Positions 1-14,649 of a stretch of 64,000 bases of DNA are shown one piece after another (the first letter of the stretch is position 1; each line of letters begins with the position of its first letter). The position numbers and the translations under genes are program-made. Under the pieces are notes generated by a model that worked only from the letters and a program-made list of their open reading frames with translations, was not told the origin of the DNA and searched no databases. Where the stretch lies: positions 74,183,919-74,247,918 of the forward strand of contig CM055096.1 of the NCBI GenBank assembly GCA_029204225.1, written 5' to 3'. The stretch is from Diphasiastrum complanatum. Its lineage: Eukaryota > Streptophyta > Lycopodiopsida > Lycopodiales > Lycopodiaceae.

Positions 1-1108
1 CGGATAACGTAAAAGCCTAAACTTGATGGGCAAGTTCTACGTTTAAATCCTATTCTGCTTGTGTTTTCAAAGATATTCTGCAGGATGGCTAGAATATTCC
101 TTGGAATATCAGCCTACACTGACAGTTATTCCGACTGCCATGGATCTACAACAAAAAAATGTGGATCTACAACAAAATACAACAAAACTGAAAATTGCAG
201 GTGCAAAAAAAGTGCAAACATCGGAATGGCCATTGGAATAGACGCTGATATGGATGATTTTTTTTTTTTGTTGAGAAATTTTTTGTTCAGGTGATTTCTT
301 GCATTGAATGCTATCAAAGAGTAATGTTTTTCATGATAATGCTATATCACATGAGTCGTCATTGACCCTCTTGAAACATAAAAGTGATGTTATACTCAAT
401 TGAAAGCCTCGAGGGTCAAGGGCACTGTAAGGGAGAAATAAATTGAATGAAATTAAAGTGAGGTATCATGCAACCAAGATTGGGTACTATAGCAATTGTA
501 AGATATCAACTCATAGATATATGGTGAGATGATAACAAGTGACCTTAATGTAGAAGGAATCTTTAAGAAGTTTGGATGTGAAGGCATTTTGATTGTAATA
601 AAGACCTACGTACAAATATCCAAAAGCAAAGAAGAAATAAGAATTGATCAAAAACACCTTGAACTCCTCAATGACGTATACTTTTGATTGTACAAAATTG
701 GATTTAGAAGCAGATTATGTAGATCTCAAGTTTCATTAGTTTAGGAGTTGAAGAGGCTAGTAATGATGCACATAGGCATGGATATCACAAGATTACAGTT
801 GGCCTTGTCACAAACAATGAGTAGGGATTTAGACCTATTTTGAATTTATACATTGAGATGTCTAGAACTGCCATAGATCACCATCATATTTATGATAGAG
901 TTCTAACAATATGAGCTTAACTTTGTTCTCATGTTGTGAGATATCATGACATACTTTGCCAATCCAAGGCGATTTTGCCCTGTCTTATAAATTGTAAGTT
1001 GGAGATTTGTGGATATAATTGTCTTGGATACGACCCTTGGATTTATTGCTACTAGAAATATTTCTCTAGAAGTCAAATGTATGGGTATATTTGTAATAAA
1101 AAAAAAAG

Positions 1109-1274
1109 GATTGTATGGGTGTCCAATATGCATGCGCATGGGGAGGGCCATGCATCCTCCTCCCCATACATGCATCCTCTTTTTTAAAATTTTTAGTTAA
1201 AAAATGTGTATGCATGGGTGAGGGATGCATGGTCATAGATATATATATATCTACCTTTATATTTATACATTAAT

Positions 1275-1356
<82 letters not shown>

Positions 1357-1370
1357 GTGGGAGCTCCCTC
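1109..1370. repeat. (TA)n microsatellite with GCATCCTCCTCCCC-type repeat beside it
   Basis: About 70 bases of TA at 1279-1347. On its left is a segment (1109-1225) with CATGCATCCTCCTCCCC and GTATGCATGGGTGAGGGATGCAT. This resembles, partly in inverted form, the segment next to the (TA)n tracts at 14655-14725 and 20895-20965, so it looks like a dispersed repeat. Confidence 0.6.
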
Positions 1371-2446
1371 CCATATATATATATAATGTATATTTTCTCT
1401 CATATATGAAATTTTCTTCCACCCGCCACGACAGATGGGAGAGAATTTTATTGAAATTTGGAAGAAGGTTGAAAATGAAAATCAGTAAGAAAAAGATTAA
1501 AAAATAACAAAAAGCACCTAAAAAAAAAATTTAAATGACCTTTATCATAATGAATACTGAAAAATTCGAAAAATAACTTAAACAATATCTAACCCTAAAC
1601 CTAAAAAATACTATAATTTTTTTTTTAAAATACCATCAAAAGAATGCAAAATCTTTTAGAAACAAATAACATATTTTAAAAGACCACATAAATTTAAGAA
1701 ATTTAATTGTTTAAAAATGATCACAACATAGTTAAGAGGTTAGCTATAAGATAATGGTTTAAATTTTAAAAATGAACGTGACTAAGCTCACAAAAATGAA
1801 CGTGACTAGGCTCGCAAAGTTTCAAAATGTTATAAGAGAAACTAACTGCGAGGTGCACCTCCTTATATAGAGTTTCGACAGCCTTTGTCCAAGTCATCAA
1901 TCCATGTCAAAACATTTTCTTTGCCTCTTTTGTGTGAGATCTCAGCAATCCACATTGATGCTTTTCTCTATTTGAACTTATTCGTTTATATGTTGTTACA
2001 CCTCATCGATCTGTGTGACAAAGTTTGACTTTGTATTTTCTGTGTGCCATGTCATCAATCTGTTTTCCAACTTCAATTCGTTTTATACTTTGTATGCCAA
2101 GTCATCGATCCAAAACTTATAGCGATTTACAATTTATTTTTTGAGCATCTATCTACACGGTTTGCTGACATGGCAAGTTTCTATATATATGTTGCTTATT
2201 TTGCTCTATTTACTCCTTTAGAGAGCAGTAGTTACCTCATCATTTATAACTAACTTAGCCTACGGAAAGAACCTTAAGGACATAGTTTTAAAGGACGGCT
2301 TAAAGACATAACCTTACTAGAACTTTGCCTTCAAGGGAGGACTTAGCCTTTAAGGGATAGCTTAAAGACATACCCTTCCATTAATTGAGCCTTATTCGTA
2401 TGGACTTATACGGACGGACGGATGCCCTTAGCCTGACTTAATTTTG

Positions 2447-2790
2447 TTTTAAATTTTATATATAAAGAAGGTTACCTCCATACGCCACTACAGGTGGAGG
2501 TCCCCTCCCCTCCACCCACCACATCTGGTAGAGGACTTTAAAAAAAATAAGTGTTTTTTAATTTTACATATAAATTGGGTGACCTCCATCCGCCACGGCA
2601 GTAGAGGTCCCTCCACCTACCGCGGCGGGTGGAGGCCTATTAAAAAAAACTGCTTTTTAATTTTATATATCAATTGGGTGACCTCCATCCGCCAAGGTGA
2701 GTAGCCATCCCCCCCCTCTCTCTCTCTCCCCACGTGCCACGGCGGGTGGGCTCCCACTCCCCTCCCGCCCTGCGTGGCGGGGGGGGTCAA
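2447..2790. repeat. Three decayed tandem repeats of about 95 bp
   Basis: The block TTTTTAATTTTATATA, GGTGACCTCCATCCGCCACGG, then GGTGGAGG-rich sequence recurs near 2447, 2557 and 2652 with some substitutions. The last copy runs into CCCCTCTCTCTC and GC-rich sequence. Confidence 0.6.
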
Positions 2791-2921
2791 AATAAAAAAA
2801 AATGTGGTCTATGTGGGAGTAAAAACATAAAATTGTGGCCTATTTGAGAAACGCTAATGTTAGTTTTTGGAGGAGAATGGTTGACTTTGTGCTAATGTTG
2901 CTTTGACTTTGTGCAGGCATT

Positions 2922-3180
2922 CTATGTTGCTGAACAGACTGTCCACAGGCCCGTTACTGGTGCCATGCCGGTTTTCATGACCAGAACATGAAAAGTGGTG
3001 CAAAAGTCCAAATCCAACGAGCTGCGCATGAAGGCCTTTATCGTGGTTTCAAAGGTGTCGGTTGGCAAGCCCGACTTTTACATGGACGATGTGGAATGGA
3101 ACGCATGTAGTCCTATCATGCAAGGATACTCCGCACTTCACCGAAGCGCCACAAATTCACGACTCAATTGAACCTAGATG
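2922..3180 (+). pseudogene. Exon-like remnant of an unrecognised gene
   Basis: After TTTGTGCAG, a possible acceptor, the plus strand reads FYVAEQTVHRPVTGAMPVF, then a TGA, then NELRMKAFIVVSKVSVGKPD and FYMDDVEWN. The composition looks coding, but I do not recognise the family. The in-frame stop marks it as a remnant if it ever was an exon. Confidence 0.3.
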
Positions 3181-3801
3181 TGCCTTGTAAATGTTTCAGA
3201 AAACAACAAATTAGTTCTTATGACAGATGCATAGGTTAACTTTTATACAAAAAAGGTACCCAAAAGCGACCCATCCAATAATAAAGCTCTAACCACATCG
3301 ACACCAGTATTTGAGTGTTCATCATCATTTTGAAGCAAATACGATTTTAAATGTGTAAGCGTTTGTCTTACTGTGCGCGTTGGTTCTAGCTGCTGCATGA
3401 GTGTACATCTGGGAAAAAATTCGCTATACCTATCTGTGCTTATAGACTAATACATAATGATACTAGTGCATTGTAGTCAGTTGCAAAACCGGAAGTGCCA
3501 AACTTGGAAAGAAGGATACTTAGAGAGGAAAATTTCTATAAACATTCAAGTTCACATGAACGTATGCAAACTCAGCATGTACACAATAGCTTAGATCCAA
3601 AATATTTTTGTAGATAATTGCCCTGGAAAGGGATCAAAGATGTACATTAGCATTGAGCCCGATGAGTTTCCATAAACATGCTATTTTCTTATTTCGAAAC
3701 AGATAGGCTGTTCATATCAAGCATATTGGATCCAGTAGGAGAAGAGAGCATAATATTACTCCCATACATATGCCATTGTGTGTGGCTGTCATTTTTTGCT
3801 G

Positions 3802-6060
3802 CTAAGAAACTAAGCTCTTTGAAGCAATTTCATAGACGTTATCAGAAAGCCCTTCCACCTTGGCAATCCGCTCCAGTTGTTCCTACAACATTGACAACGA
3901 ACTTACTGTTATTAACCACTATTTACAGTTACTTTCACATGAAGCAGCCAACCGTGAAGTCCTTGAGGCATTCTATTCCGCTGCATTGAATCATAAAACT
4001 TAACATTGGTATCAAAGCATTCTAGGGAGTTCTAAGCAACTAAAACCCTTAATTATCCATGAATCCAAGGAAACCTTGGAAAAAAGTAACATGTAATGGC
4101 ACCTTCTAATCTAAATCACGTGGACAAAAATATAAGTCAAAATCTTGGCTTCTGAATACAAATTATACACATGAAGAAAGCACCCAACAGGTAAACACAC
4201 CTGTGGCACTGTTGATGATAGCGTACCAACATGATCGATCATAATATAATGATGAATGTGAATGCAAATGCAAACAACACACCTCGGTGGTGATTTAGAC
4301 TCTCAAGCAACTTATGCAGAGTATTACATAGGCAAGCAACAAGTAAAAAAAACAGAAGCATCATCTACAGAAACAAAAACATTGAACATCCTTGTAAAGG
4401 CCTTACTTTGCCTATTAACATCCTCCAGTGGCATGTCTTCCTCCTCGTATTCGTTAGGACCTCTGACGTTGATGAATCCATCTCGTTCATGAGTTTTCAG
4501 GATGCTCATTACTTGAACGATTTATTAAGGCTGAGCATAAGAAATCTAACACACTCACCCATGATCCCACTTAATATTATCCCTTGAACGATTTACCAGA
4601 TCTCATAGTGTTCTCTACCCAAACCATTTTGAGGCAATAACTTGTGCTAATTATTTGTGGAATAGATTGCCCAACCAAGCCATTGGAAGAATCACACCAT
4701 TTGAAGCTCTATTTGGAGAAAAGCCCAATCTCAAGGGTTTTTGGATCCATTTGCACACCAATCCTTGGATACCAGGAAGATATACATAAAAACAGCTGAC
4801 TGAGATTTTAGTAATGTAGCGTAATGAAATGAAATCCACAACAGTGATTAGAAGTTACATAAGTAAAAGCTGTTCAGATGAGGAGCTCTATTTCCTCTGG
4901 GATACAATCACACTCACTTTTTTCTACAGCTCAGAGAAAATTTAACAGAAACTTGTTAGCAGAGGCACAATTCAAGATACAAAAAAATAATGTACTCCCC
5001 AGGTAAATTCCAAGGCTACAAGTTTACACAATAGAATGACTGCCACTGAGAACTGAGCACATGGCTTGAGTAGGCTAACAAGCATAAGCATAATTTCTTT
5101 AAATTAGCTTGTTCATTCGATTAGCTACAAATCAGGCTGGCATCAACGTTCAAAAGAGATATAGCAAACACCAAATGAATTATCTCGTTAGCTCTTTGAG
5201 TATCTTGATTAAAAATGTGGTACGAAATAGCGTCCACCATAAGGAGAAATGTCCAAGGAGTCTGTGTAAGATATTTGAGATTTTGTGGCTTAGCTTTAAT
5301 ATCAATTTGGGAAAACCATCACAAACCTTAGCCAAAGCCTGTCTTCCATCATCAAAGCGTCTCCATCTTGAGAAAGCTGTCACCAATCGAGAAGCAACCT
5401 ATCCAAAACATTTGATTAGTTAGTACATCCAGCACAATTCAAATATCAGACAATAAATATTCAAATATTGACAGTACATAAAGATGGATTCTGTCGAATA
5501 AACATGCGAATTGTCAGTGAAAATCGAAGTTCCACAAAAATATGATCAGAAAAATTAAAAGAACACAGAACAAGATGAACGTTATCAAGGAGAACTTAAA
5601 GGTTTTAAATTAGAAAATCATTGTAGTAGTTTGATTGAGTGACATTCAACAGGAAATTCCTAATGGATTGGGTGATATCTAAAAGAACTCCAACCTGTGG
5701 GTTGAGTTTGTCCAGCTTTAGAACAACATCTGCAAGAAATTTGTACCCTGAACCATCTTTTGCATGCAGATTAACCACCGAGCCACAGAAGCCTCCAATC
5801 AAGGCATAAACCTGCATATGCAGCCAAGAGAAAAACATCAAGGTCACAGTAGCAGCAGGAAGGATCCACTGCAACAATACAGTTTGCAAGGTATATGTGA
5901 TTCAATCTAGCTTCCAATTCACAAAATAGATCACTATAAGCGTTATTACCTTATTTGGATTGCGAATGTCAAATGCAGGATGATCTAAGAGCTGTCGGAC
6001 ATTCTCTACATTGTTAGGAATGTCAGATACTGCTTGTAGAGCCAGCCACTTGTTTACCAC
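3802..6060 (-). CDS. MPA1: Aminopeptidase exons 27-30 and stop codon
   Basis: Exon 27 (5950-6060) reads [17 protein letters not shown] and [12 protein letters not shown]. Exon 28 (5695-5811) reads [11 protein letters not shown] and [20 protein letters not shown]. Exon 29 (5327-5398) reads [20 protein letters not shown]. Exon 30 (3802-3882) reads [19 protein letters not shown] and ends ASKSLVS with stop TAG at 3802-3804. This is the normal C-terminus of plant PepN proteins. I could not identify a clear poly(A) signal downstream. Confidence 0.93.
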
Positions 6061-7185
6061 CTGCAAAATATAAAGGAAATGCAGATGTCACCTTCACATA
6101 AACATATCAAGGTTAGGTCTAAGACGGTGCCTAGAACATAACCCAAAAAAGTACAATCTGTGACTCTCAGAACCCCACCCACAAATTCTTGGCCTGCATC
6201 TAACGTGCCCTTCCTACAGCTGTAAACTGAACCATGGAAGTTCATGCTCTACCAATTCAACTAAAATGTGACATACGTCCGCTACTGGGCTCAACTACCA
6301 CCGTAAATAGCTACATCACTTTTTTCGTTTATCGTGCATGTCCGTGGCTTCTGATTGCAATGAAACTCCAAACCACTAGGTGAGGAATATGTCATCAATC
6401 TAATGACTACCTAATCATGTTAGCGAGCTGTCGACAACAAACAGCATCTGTGAATGCTGATTTAAAAAGCTCACTTTTGGAGTTCTGCATAATCTATGAT
6501 AGGAGAACAGGGAAAAAAAAGGGGGGGGGCTTCTGTGCTTCAAAAAATTGTAAGGCAAAAACACTAGACTTCTGAACGTAAATTTCAGAAGAAATAGCAG
6601 CTTCTGTCTTTCGACTCAGTAATAAAGAGATTATTTTTGTATTACTTCTCTGCCACACAAGAGGAGAGAAGACGTTCCTAAATTGTGGGTGGTACACCTG
6701 AGGAAGATGCTAGTTAAGAAAATAGGTTCTAGAAATGTGGGGTCAAGCTAATGTTCTGACTACTATCAGCATATAGGCATGCCTGAAGGTAAGGCTTCAT
6801 CGCCAAAAACAGAAGTACAGCGCATAGTGATTCTGGAGTATCAAATCTGTAAAGTATTTAGGAACACCCGATATAAAATTAAAACATGAATTGCAAGCAG
6901 GAAATTGGGTGTCACGCAGTCATAGCTGAAATAGATGTTATTCTGAACCCCTATGTAGCCTGTAGAGCAGTGGCACACATTGCAGAGAGAAAGAAAGAAA
7001 GAAACAAAGCTTTATTTGTCTTTTTCATTAAGACTAGAAGGTACATATCAACTGTGTGGTATCAGTGGAAGCGCATAAAATGTTTCCGAAAACAATAAGA
7101 AAGTACATATATATAAACTACTAAATAAGCTAAAACTGACCTAGGCACTGAGATATGAAATGTAATGTGAGAAAACATGTGCGAT

Positions 7186-7253
<68 letters not shown>

Positions 7254-7866
7254 AGGGGGGGGGGGGGGGCGGGGGGGGGGGGGGGGGGTTGTTGCACCCA
7301 GAAGTACCAGAAATTCATGTTTCCACTGCTCATAAAAGTCAGATAAAGCAGATGTTCGAGCTTCTCCAGGGTTTTGTGCAATGGCAACCAAAGCTGCAAA
7401 CTGCTCAGTCATATTTGTTGCTGTTCGGTACTCTTGCAATGCCAGCTCTGTTGCTTCAGGCTGATCTAATGAAGCAAGATACGCTGTAGAGGACAGATGC
7501 ACAAAAAGGAAGCAGAATTACAATTTTCAGCTCAATGTATGAAAAGCCTCAGAACTTGTACTGCACAAATGCTAAACAAACCACTAGAACTAAAAGTTGG
7601 AGTTGTTACCCAGAGCTGTGTTCTTTAAAGCACGTCTCGCCATGCTTGAGTGATTTGGATCATAGGGCTCTAAGCTCCGATTTTCCTCTACCTGACAGAT
7701 GCATTGATCATACATAAGGTTAGTCCAGAACTCTTCTGCAGCAAGTCATATATTGGAAATTAGCAGAAAATTCCAGAATGCCGTAAAAAAAGGACTAATC
7801 ATCATGGATGCAACTGTACATGACCGGGATTGATTAGATTGACTAGCAATGGACATGCCGCAGACC

Positions 7867-7913
<47 letters not shown>

Positions 7914-9825
7914 AAGGAAACGGATGGCAGACGCGGACGCGCCAGGGGTGCGTCCGCATCCGGACGCGTCCATTTTCAAAAAAAATAAAAAAAATACAGG
8001 CACCTACCTACACTGCCCCCCATCCCAAAAGCAAAATAAAAACAATTTATGGCCCCTGTTTTTCCCCCGGAATTAATTATCAGAGGGTGCCTGTCACCCA
8101 CCTGCCCCCTCCTGTTAAAGAATAGGAAAACAGTACCGAAAAAATTTCCAAAAATATTTGCAACAGACCTAACCACTGGGCCATGCCTCTCATAACCTCA
8201 GTATTACTAAACAACCATGGCCAGTGAGCAGTTCATAAATTATTACGAACCTTCATTGGGAACTAAGCTCCAAAAAAGCGGCAAAGAAAGATCTGAGAGT
8301 GGTTTCGAGTGAAGGTTTGTATGGCAAACATATTACTGCCCCAAGGTTTAGAAGTGAATGCTCGCCAGAGGATTGGGGAAAGGTGAACGCTCACCAGAAG
8401 AGTGACAAGCTCTCAGGAGCAGAAGTCTCTGGGGGGTGACAAGCTATACACTACTGTGACTCGGTTTAGGGGATCGGTTTCTTCTCGGATGAACTTCAAC
8501 AGCTTACTAATTAGTTATGGCACTACTCCAACTTGCTACAATACGATGTCGAAATTTTGTGTACCAGCACGGGGGCTCCAAAAACATCTCCCAGTTTTCA
8601 GGTCCCGACCGAACAAAGTGTCCCTGAAGCCCTGTTTAACGTCGAACTTCGGACGGATGATGCGGCCCGACCGTCGATCGTTTCCTCGTCCTGTTTGTTC
8701 CCACAGGTTCATATCGAGGTTGTCCACTGGCCGAAACAGACGGCACCCGAAACAGATCCCGTTTGGAGAAACGAGGCCGTCGGACGGAGAGTTGCAAAAC
8801 CAGTCCATTTCGCTGGACCTAATTGCGCTTCTCTCCAGTCGAAGGGCCATTTTGACCGAACGATACCTGAATCGAGCCAGGCTCGATCCCTTGGGTTCGT
8901 ATCGGGATCACGAACCTGTGGACTGTATTCCTGGACCGATGATGCGTTCTACACAGTACCATGGCCTATGTGATGAGATAGATTTAGGGTTTAGGGTTTA
9001 GGGTCAACGTCACGTGGGCAACTAGTCGGAGCATGTCCTAGTAGATGTCCGCCAACACAACGAACGGAAGCTAGAAGGAGGATTTCACGAGAGCCAGCGA
9101 GATAATGGGGCAACTACCGAAGCTGCAGCTACGTGCCCTCACAGTCCTCGGACTTGCCCCCCCCTGACCGAGCTGGCGTGGGCGAGGAAACGCAACGGAT
9201 TGGAATTAACTTCACCGCTAAACAACTTCCCATGGTCCGACGAGACAGGGTCCCTCGTCGTCGGGCCAGCCAGTAGGTCTTCTGGTTCCCGGTAGTGAAC
9301 GACACAGTTATGATGACCATCCACTCCACTGGTGACCATTCACTCCCTGTAGTGCTTGGAGAAACGGGACTGTCGGACGGATAGCTGCAGAACTAGTCCA
9401 TTTGGATTGACCTAATTGCGTTCCTAACCCGTCGAACGGCCGATGCCCGAATCGGGCCAGGCTCGGTCCCCTAAGTACGTACCCGCTCCACGAACCAGTG
9501 GACTGTATTCCTGGACCATTGATACATTCTACGCAGGTTTAAGTGTATGCTGCGAAAGTGCATCTTTGATGTTGAATCTGCACATACCTGTGGTGCAATA
9601 CCTACGACACAATGAGGACATGGGTGGGGTTGATGATGTTTATGGATGATGAGTATGCTTGTGGCTTGTTTGGATGGTTATGGCTGTGGGGTTGTGGGTT
9701 TAGGGTGATTTGTTAGGGTTTGGGGTGTTGTGTTAACTGTGCCATTTGTTGGGGTGTCGGGTTTAGGGTCTTATATTAAATGGTTGAACATGATGCATAT
9801 GTTTTGAATGAGATGCAGATGTGCT

Positions 9826-9906
<81 letters not shown>

Positions 9907-12900
9907 TTGCACGGAGCAAACCATTTTTGACTAACCATTCAAACTTCACAAAGCTAACCATTCGTAAGCAACCACGATAAATTAGCCATGACACAAATAG
10001 ACTGTAAAAATATATATACATCTCATCTGATGCCACTGTACATGATGCTAAAATGTGTATCAGTATCTACAAGTCTGCGCTTCCCTCTACGTGCCAGATG
10101 CATTTGCAGGGGTGTCAAACACAAAGTCTGGTTCGGAATCTGGAGGGACTCCTCTAGGTCTGGGCCAACGCCTGCCAAGAGACGACTAGAAAAATCATCG
10201 GTGCGTCCCCTCTTGGCTGGCCTGCCTCTGGGTCTGCCGGAAGGAACCCTCTGTGGTACACTCCTGCCTGGGGGTGTCCCTCTGCCACGGGGGGGCCTGC
10301 CTGTGATGCTCTGAGTCGTCTCTGCGCTATCTGTCTCTGGGCAGCAGCCTTTGTCTCCCTCACAAACTCTGACCAGCCATCATCTAAAAGGGGGCGTGAT
10401 GCGAGGGTACTGGGTGGGGCACGTGGACAATCCCCTACTAGGTCGACCGTCTCGTCTGAATCATATGTGGGCTCATCATCAGAGGAGGGCAATGGAATGT
10501 CAGCAGGGAGGGTGGTGGTCTCATCAGCATCGGCATCATCCTCAGGCTCACCCCGCAGGCACGCCGAACAGCATCGTCCGGATCAACCTCTGGCTCATGA
10601 TCTGCCGCTGCAACCAGGCACTCATCGGGATTGACCTGCACAAGTCAATCATTCGTGAGAATAGTCGAAGCAACCATGAGGGCATTAAACTGAATGTCTG
10701 AAACCAATACGAAAGCAAAACGACAGAGCAACGAAATATACCTGCAGCAGTAGGGCGTGTGCGCCTCCTGCCCTCATGCTCTCCGTGATGCGTCGAACCA
10801 CTCTGGTGTTGGTGTTGTACACCAGGTCATTGCACCGCTCCGTCGTCAGACGGTTCCACCTGTTCGTGTGAACAAGGCTGAACGCTGACCACTTCTGCTC
10901 GCACACACAAGCAGAACAGTCCTGCATTAATTGGCAACAACTCGAGTGAGTACCGACCTTGTAAAGAAAATGCGAAAACTGGTTGGATGAATGAGATCAG
11001 ACAACATAACTGTGAAAGTACTCGGAGCGCGAGCGTCCTCAGGTCTGGCTGCCCGACGTCGTAGCTCTCCCGCCATGATACAGGCAAGAGCCTGTTCTCT
11101 CGAACACGTGCAAGGTCCTCGCCGAACAGCCCCAGAGAGTGCCTGCAGTTGAGCAACGATATGCTTGAGTACACTTGAGCCCGTGCAGGGAAATAGAACG
11201 AACGACAACGTACGATAGATCAAGAGTATACCTGTAACCGAGCCTCTGCACCTCGAGCCTGCTGCGGAACCCAGTGTCGCTGCTAAGGAGGCGGATGTAT
11301 GCGAACCAGTCCGCACGCAGCTCTGCATCGTCGTACTGCCTCTCGCTCTGAAAAAGCGGATGCAGTATGTGGGCCACACTGTGAATGGGCCGGTGAAACT
11401 TCTCCCATCGCCGCTGCCACAAGCGCCTGATAGGCTCCAACCTATGGACCAAACCACGCGGAGGCAACAGTTACATACCATCGTGTTGCGGCAGCAAGAC
11501 GAAACAGAGTGCGAAATGGAAGTAAGGATGGTGAGACAGAAAAAAGTTATACCTGGCAGAGTCCAGCTCGGAACGCTGGAGAGACTCGCCTATGCGGTCC
11601 ATGAACTCGTAGATGAGGCCCATCGTGCACCCCTCGCGATCAACGAGCCTCAGAACAGAGTAGATGGGGCGCATGATGTCCATCAGCTGCTGCATATCCA
11701 CCCAGAAAGGCTCCATGAATAAGATGTCGTGGAAGGCCAAGCCCTCTGGGGTCGTGGACAGGTCCATGGCGGTGAACTCTGCCGAAGTGGCCATGTGCCA
11801 CAATTCACCCTTGAGCTTGTGTAGCCGCTCAAGCCTGATGAACTGGTAGGCAAACCGGGTGCGAGCGGGCTTCTTCAAGTCGAGCCTAAATTGACAAACG
11901 AAATGAGAGGCACACATGAAACGAGCCAAAAAAAGAGCATCTTGACGAGCCAAAAAATAAGTGGCAGCTTACCTGCTGAATGTGCGGAAAAGCGCCGTCA
12001 TGCGACGCTTGCGTGTGACGAAGTCCACGACCGCAAGTGCCCTCGTGAGAATATCACTGACCCCAAGGCAGGCGCCCGATGGAATGCAGGAGGAGGTCCA
12101 GTGAGTGTGCGGCGCATGGCGTCCACACGATGGAGCGGTAGTCTGCCATAAGAAGCTCCCCCATACCGCGACAGTTGGACGCATTGTCCGTCACAACCTT
12201 TCGCGATACGTTCACACGATCAGTTCACAGCTCGGAAACACATTGCAATCAATCGAAAACTACGCAGAACTATTGTATCAACATCAAGCAGCAAATGAGC
12301 AAGCAACTAATGAAAGAATATTATACCTGGACAACGCGCTGTGGTCCGACCTCCTCTATCGCCGCGCGCATGATGCCGTAAATGTACTCGGCCGAATGCA
12401 CTCTCCTTGCCTCAGAGGCATCGATGCTGCGCAAGAACATGGAACCGTAACAACTGGAAACAATCACGTTGATGAGTGGACGTCTGCGACGATCAGTCCA
12501 CCCATCAGCCATGATGGAACAGCCGTATCTATCCCAAGCCTCATGCAGTGCGGCCAGTCTCTCTCTGACTGATGCAACCCGGTCCTGGAGCAAAGGGCCT
12601 CGTAGTGCGTCGGCTGCGGGTGGTGTGTAGCCGGGCCCGCAAACTGGCTGCGGGTGGTGTGTAGCCGGGCCCGCAGACTGCAACTTTCGAGATAGCCTCT
12701 CGAAAGATGCGGGATGATGCCATGATAAAGGGGAGGTTCAGGTCATAGAACATCTGTGCTATGATCCTCGTGGCCTCTCCGTGCGGCCCCTCTCTGAAAG
12801 ATCCCGGCATGGACATCTGTCTGGTGCCTCGGGATGTGGATGGCTGGGAGGATGCGGATGTGGAGGTGGTGGCATAGGTGTAGGTGCGGAAGCGGAGGAT

Positions 12901-13369
12901 GTGGACGGGCCGTGCAGATCTAACGGTGATGGCAGAGGCATAGGTGCAGCAATGGAGGCCGTGGATCCATGGGGAGTACTGGCGGAGGCGGAGGCGGAGG
13001 CGGAGGCGGGGGCGGAGGCGGGGGCGGGGGCGACGGTGGGGGCGGTGGCGCTGGGTGTACCAGTGACAGGGTCGGTGGCAGTGGGTGCACCAGTAGAAAT
13101 AGAGTCCGCGGCATCTGTGGACGGCTCACCGAGCTCAGCAGCTGTCTCAGAATATGTCTCCATAATGCGAGCCCTCTCTGCAACGGGGATGACCATACAA
13201 ATGCCGATCCCGTAGCGTCCCCCTGTGGGTCGGACTCGCAAACCCCCCAGATGTGCTCGAACCCGAGAGGCGTTCCCTGTGAACTGCTTTCGACAAAAAG
13301 GGCAACGCCACTTTTTGTCGGGCATGACCTCCACCTCATCCCAAATGGGACGAGCAGCCATCTCTCTCT

Positions 13370-13400
<31 letters not shown>

Positions 13401-13653
13401 ACGCACACACACAGAAGCACGGAAATCCAAGCTCTCTCCCGCCCTAAACCCTAAACCCCAAACCCAAGCACCCTTGAACCTAAATCCTAAACTCACACAC
13501 ACACTGTGCACACACACAAATCCTCTCTCTCTACGTTCCTCACACTCTCTGTTTCTTCCTCTCTCTCTCTCTCACACAGATCACCACACACACACAATTG
13601 AATGCACACAATTTTCACACATACACACACAATTTTCTCACACACACACAAAC

Positions 13654-13717
<64 letters not shown>

Positions 13718-14614
13718 AGTTTTATAGATGATTGAGCTTTAAGCTCCTATGTGCACACTTGACATGTACCTTTTCTTAGTCCTATGTACCTTAGGGTATT
13801 CAAGGACATTAATAATAAAAATCTTTCTTTCTTTCTCTCTCTCTATCACTCTATGCTCTCCCACACTCTCCCTCTTCCGCCCTCTTCCGCCCTCTGTGTT
13901 AGGGACCCAACTCCCTTGGGTCCCAAACCCAGACTTGAGACCAAACGATGACTGGGCCTGTAGACTTGACCGGTGACTCGTGAACCTGCATGGTTGCCAC
14001 GTGTCATGGTCCCGGAGTGCACATGGCTTGGAGTCTCTCTCCTTGGAGGTATACAAGGGGAGGAGGACTCATTTGCCATCCATTCTGTCTACCTAGGAGG
14101 AGGTGGATGGAGAGCATGTGCACGGCCAGGATGTATTGCTAGCGTGAGGCAAGAGATGGCTGAGAGCCTAGGCGGTGGTATGGGACGCCGTCTGGGATGG
14201 AGGTTGGATCCAGCTTGATACGGTCACAGGCCAGGGCAAGGTGGGTGGACCCAGATTAGGTCCTATGGCGGGGTGGAACGTGAATTGTTCGGTCTCTTGT
14301 GGTTAACCGGCACCTGGAGGTTTGCAGTAAGTTAGATTGTAACACTCTGCCTGCTCTCGGGTTCTGCGGACTATCCGCAAGGCCCGCGGGTTTTTGCTTT
14401 TTTTTTTTTTTCAAAAAAACTCGTCCGAGGCCCGAACGCGTTCTGGGCCCCAGACGCGTCCGCGTCCGGACGCTGGACGCGTCCAGCCTTTAAAAAGAAA
14501 ATAAAAAAAAAGGACGCGTCCGACCCTGCGTCCGGGGGTCGGACACGTCCGGGTCCGGGCGTCGGACGCGGCACTTTTGGCCTGGACCCTCATGTCTGAT
14601 ATATATATATGGAT

Positions 14615-14649
<35 letters not shown>

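Larger units (their letters stand above)
1..3650. other. 3' flank of the aminopeptidase gene, no gene recognised
   Basis: AT-rich sequence with only short, stop-bounded ORFs that lack family similarity. It contains the (TA)n tract, the short tandem repeat and the exon-like remnant listed separately. Confidence 0.5.

Noticed and set aside
4324-4509. Minus-strand ORF with [18 protein letters not shown]
   Set aside because: The composition is exon-like, but it is unrelated to the aminopeptidase, falls within intron 29 and gave no recognised family. It is too weak to call.
8402-9001. 199-codon and overlapping 146-codon ORFs
   Set aside because: They lie in a GC-rich repeated block with a diverged direct copy. 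No family motif is seen and several frames are open at once on both strands.
12781-13454. Plus-strand Gly-rich and Gly/Glu/Ala-rich ORFs across the hAT gene
   Set aside because: They are antisense frames of the GGCGGA repeats that encode the Ser/Ala/Pro linker of the minus-strand BED transposase.
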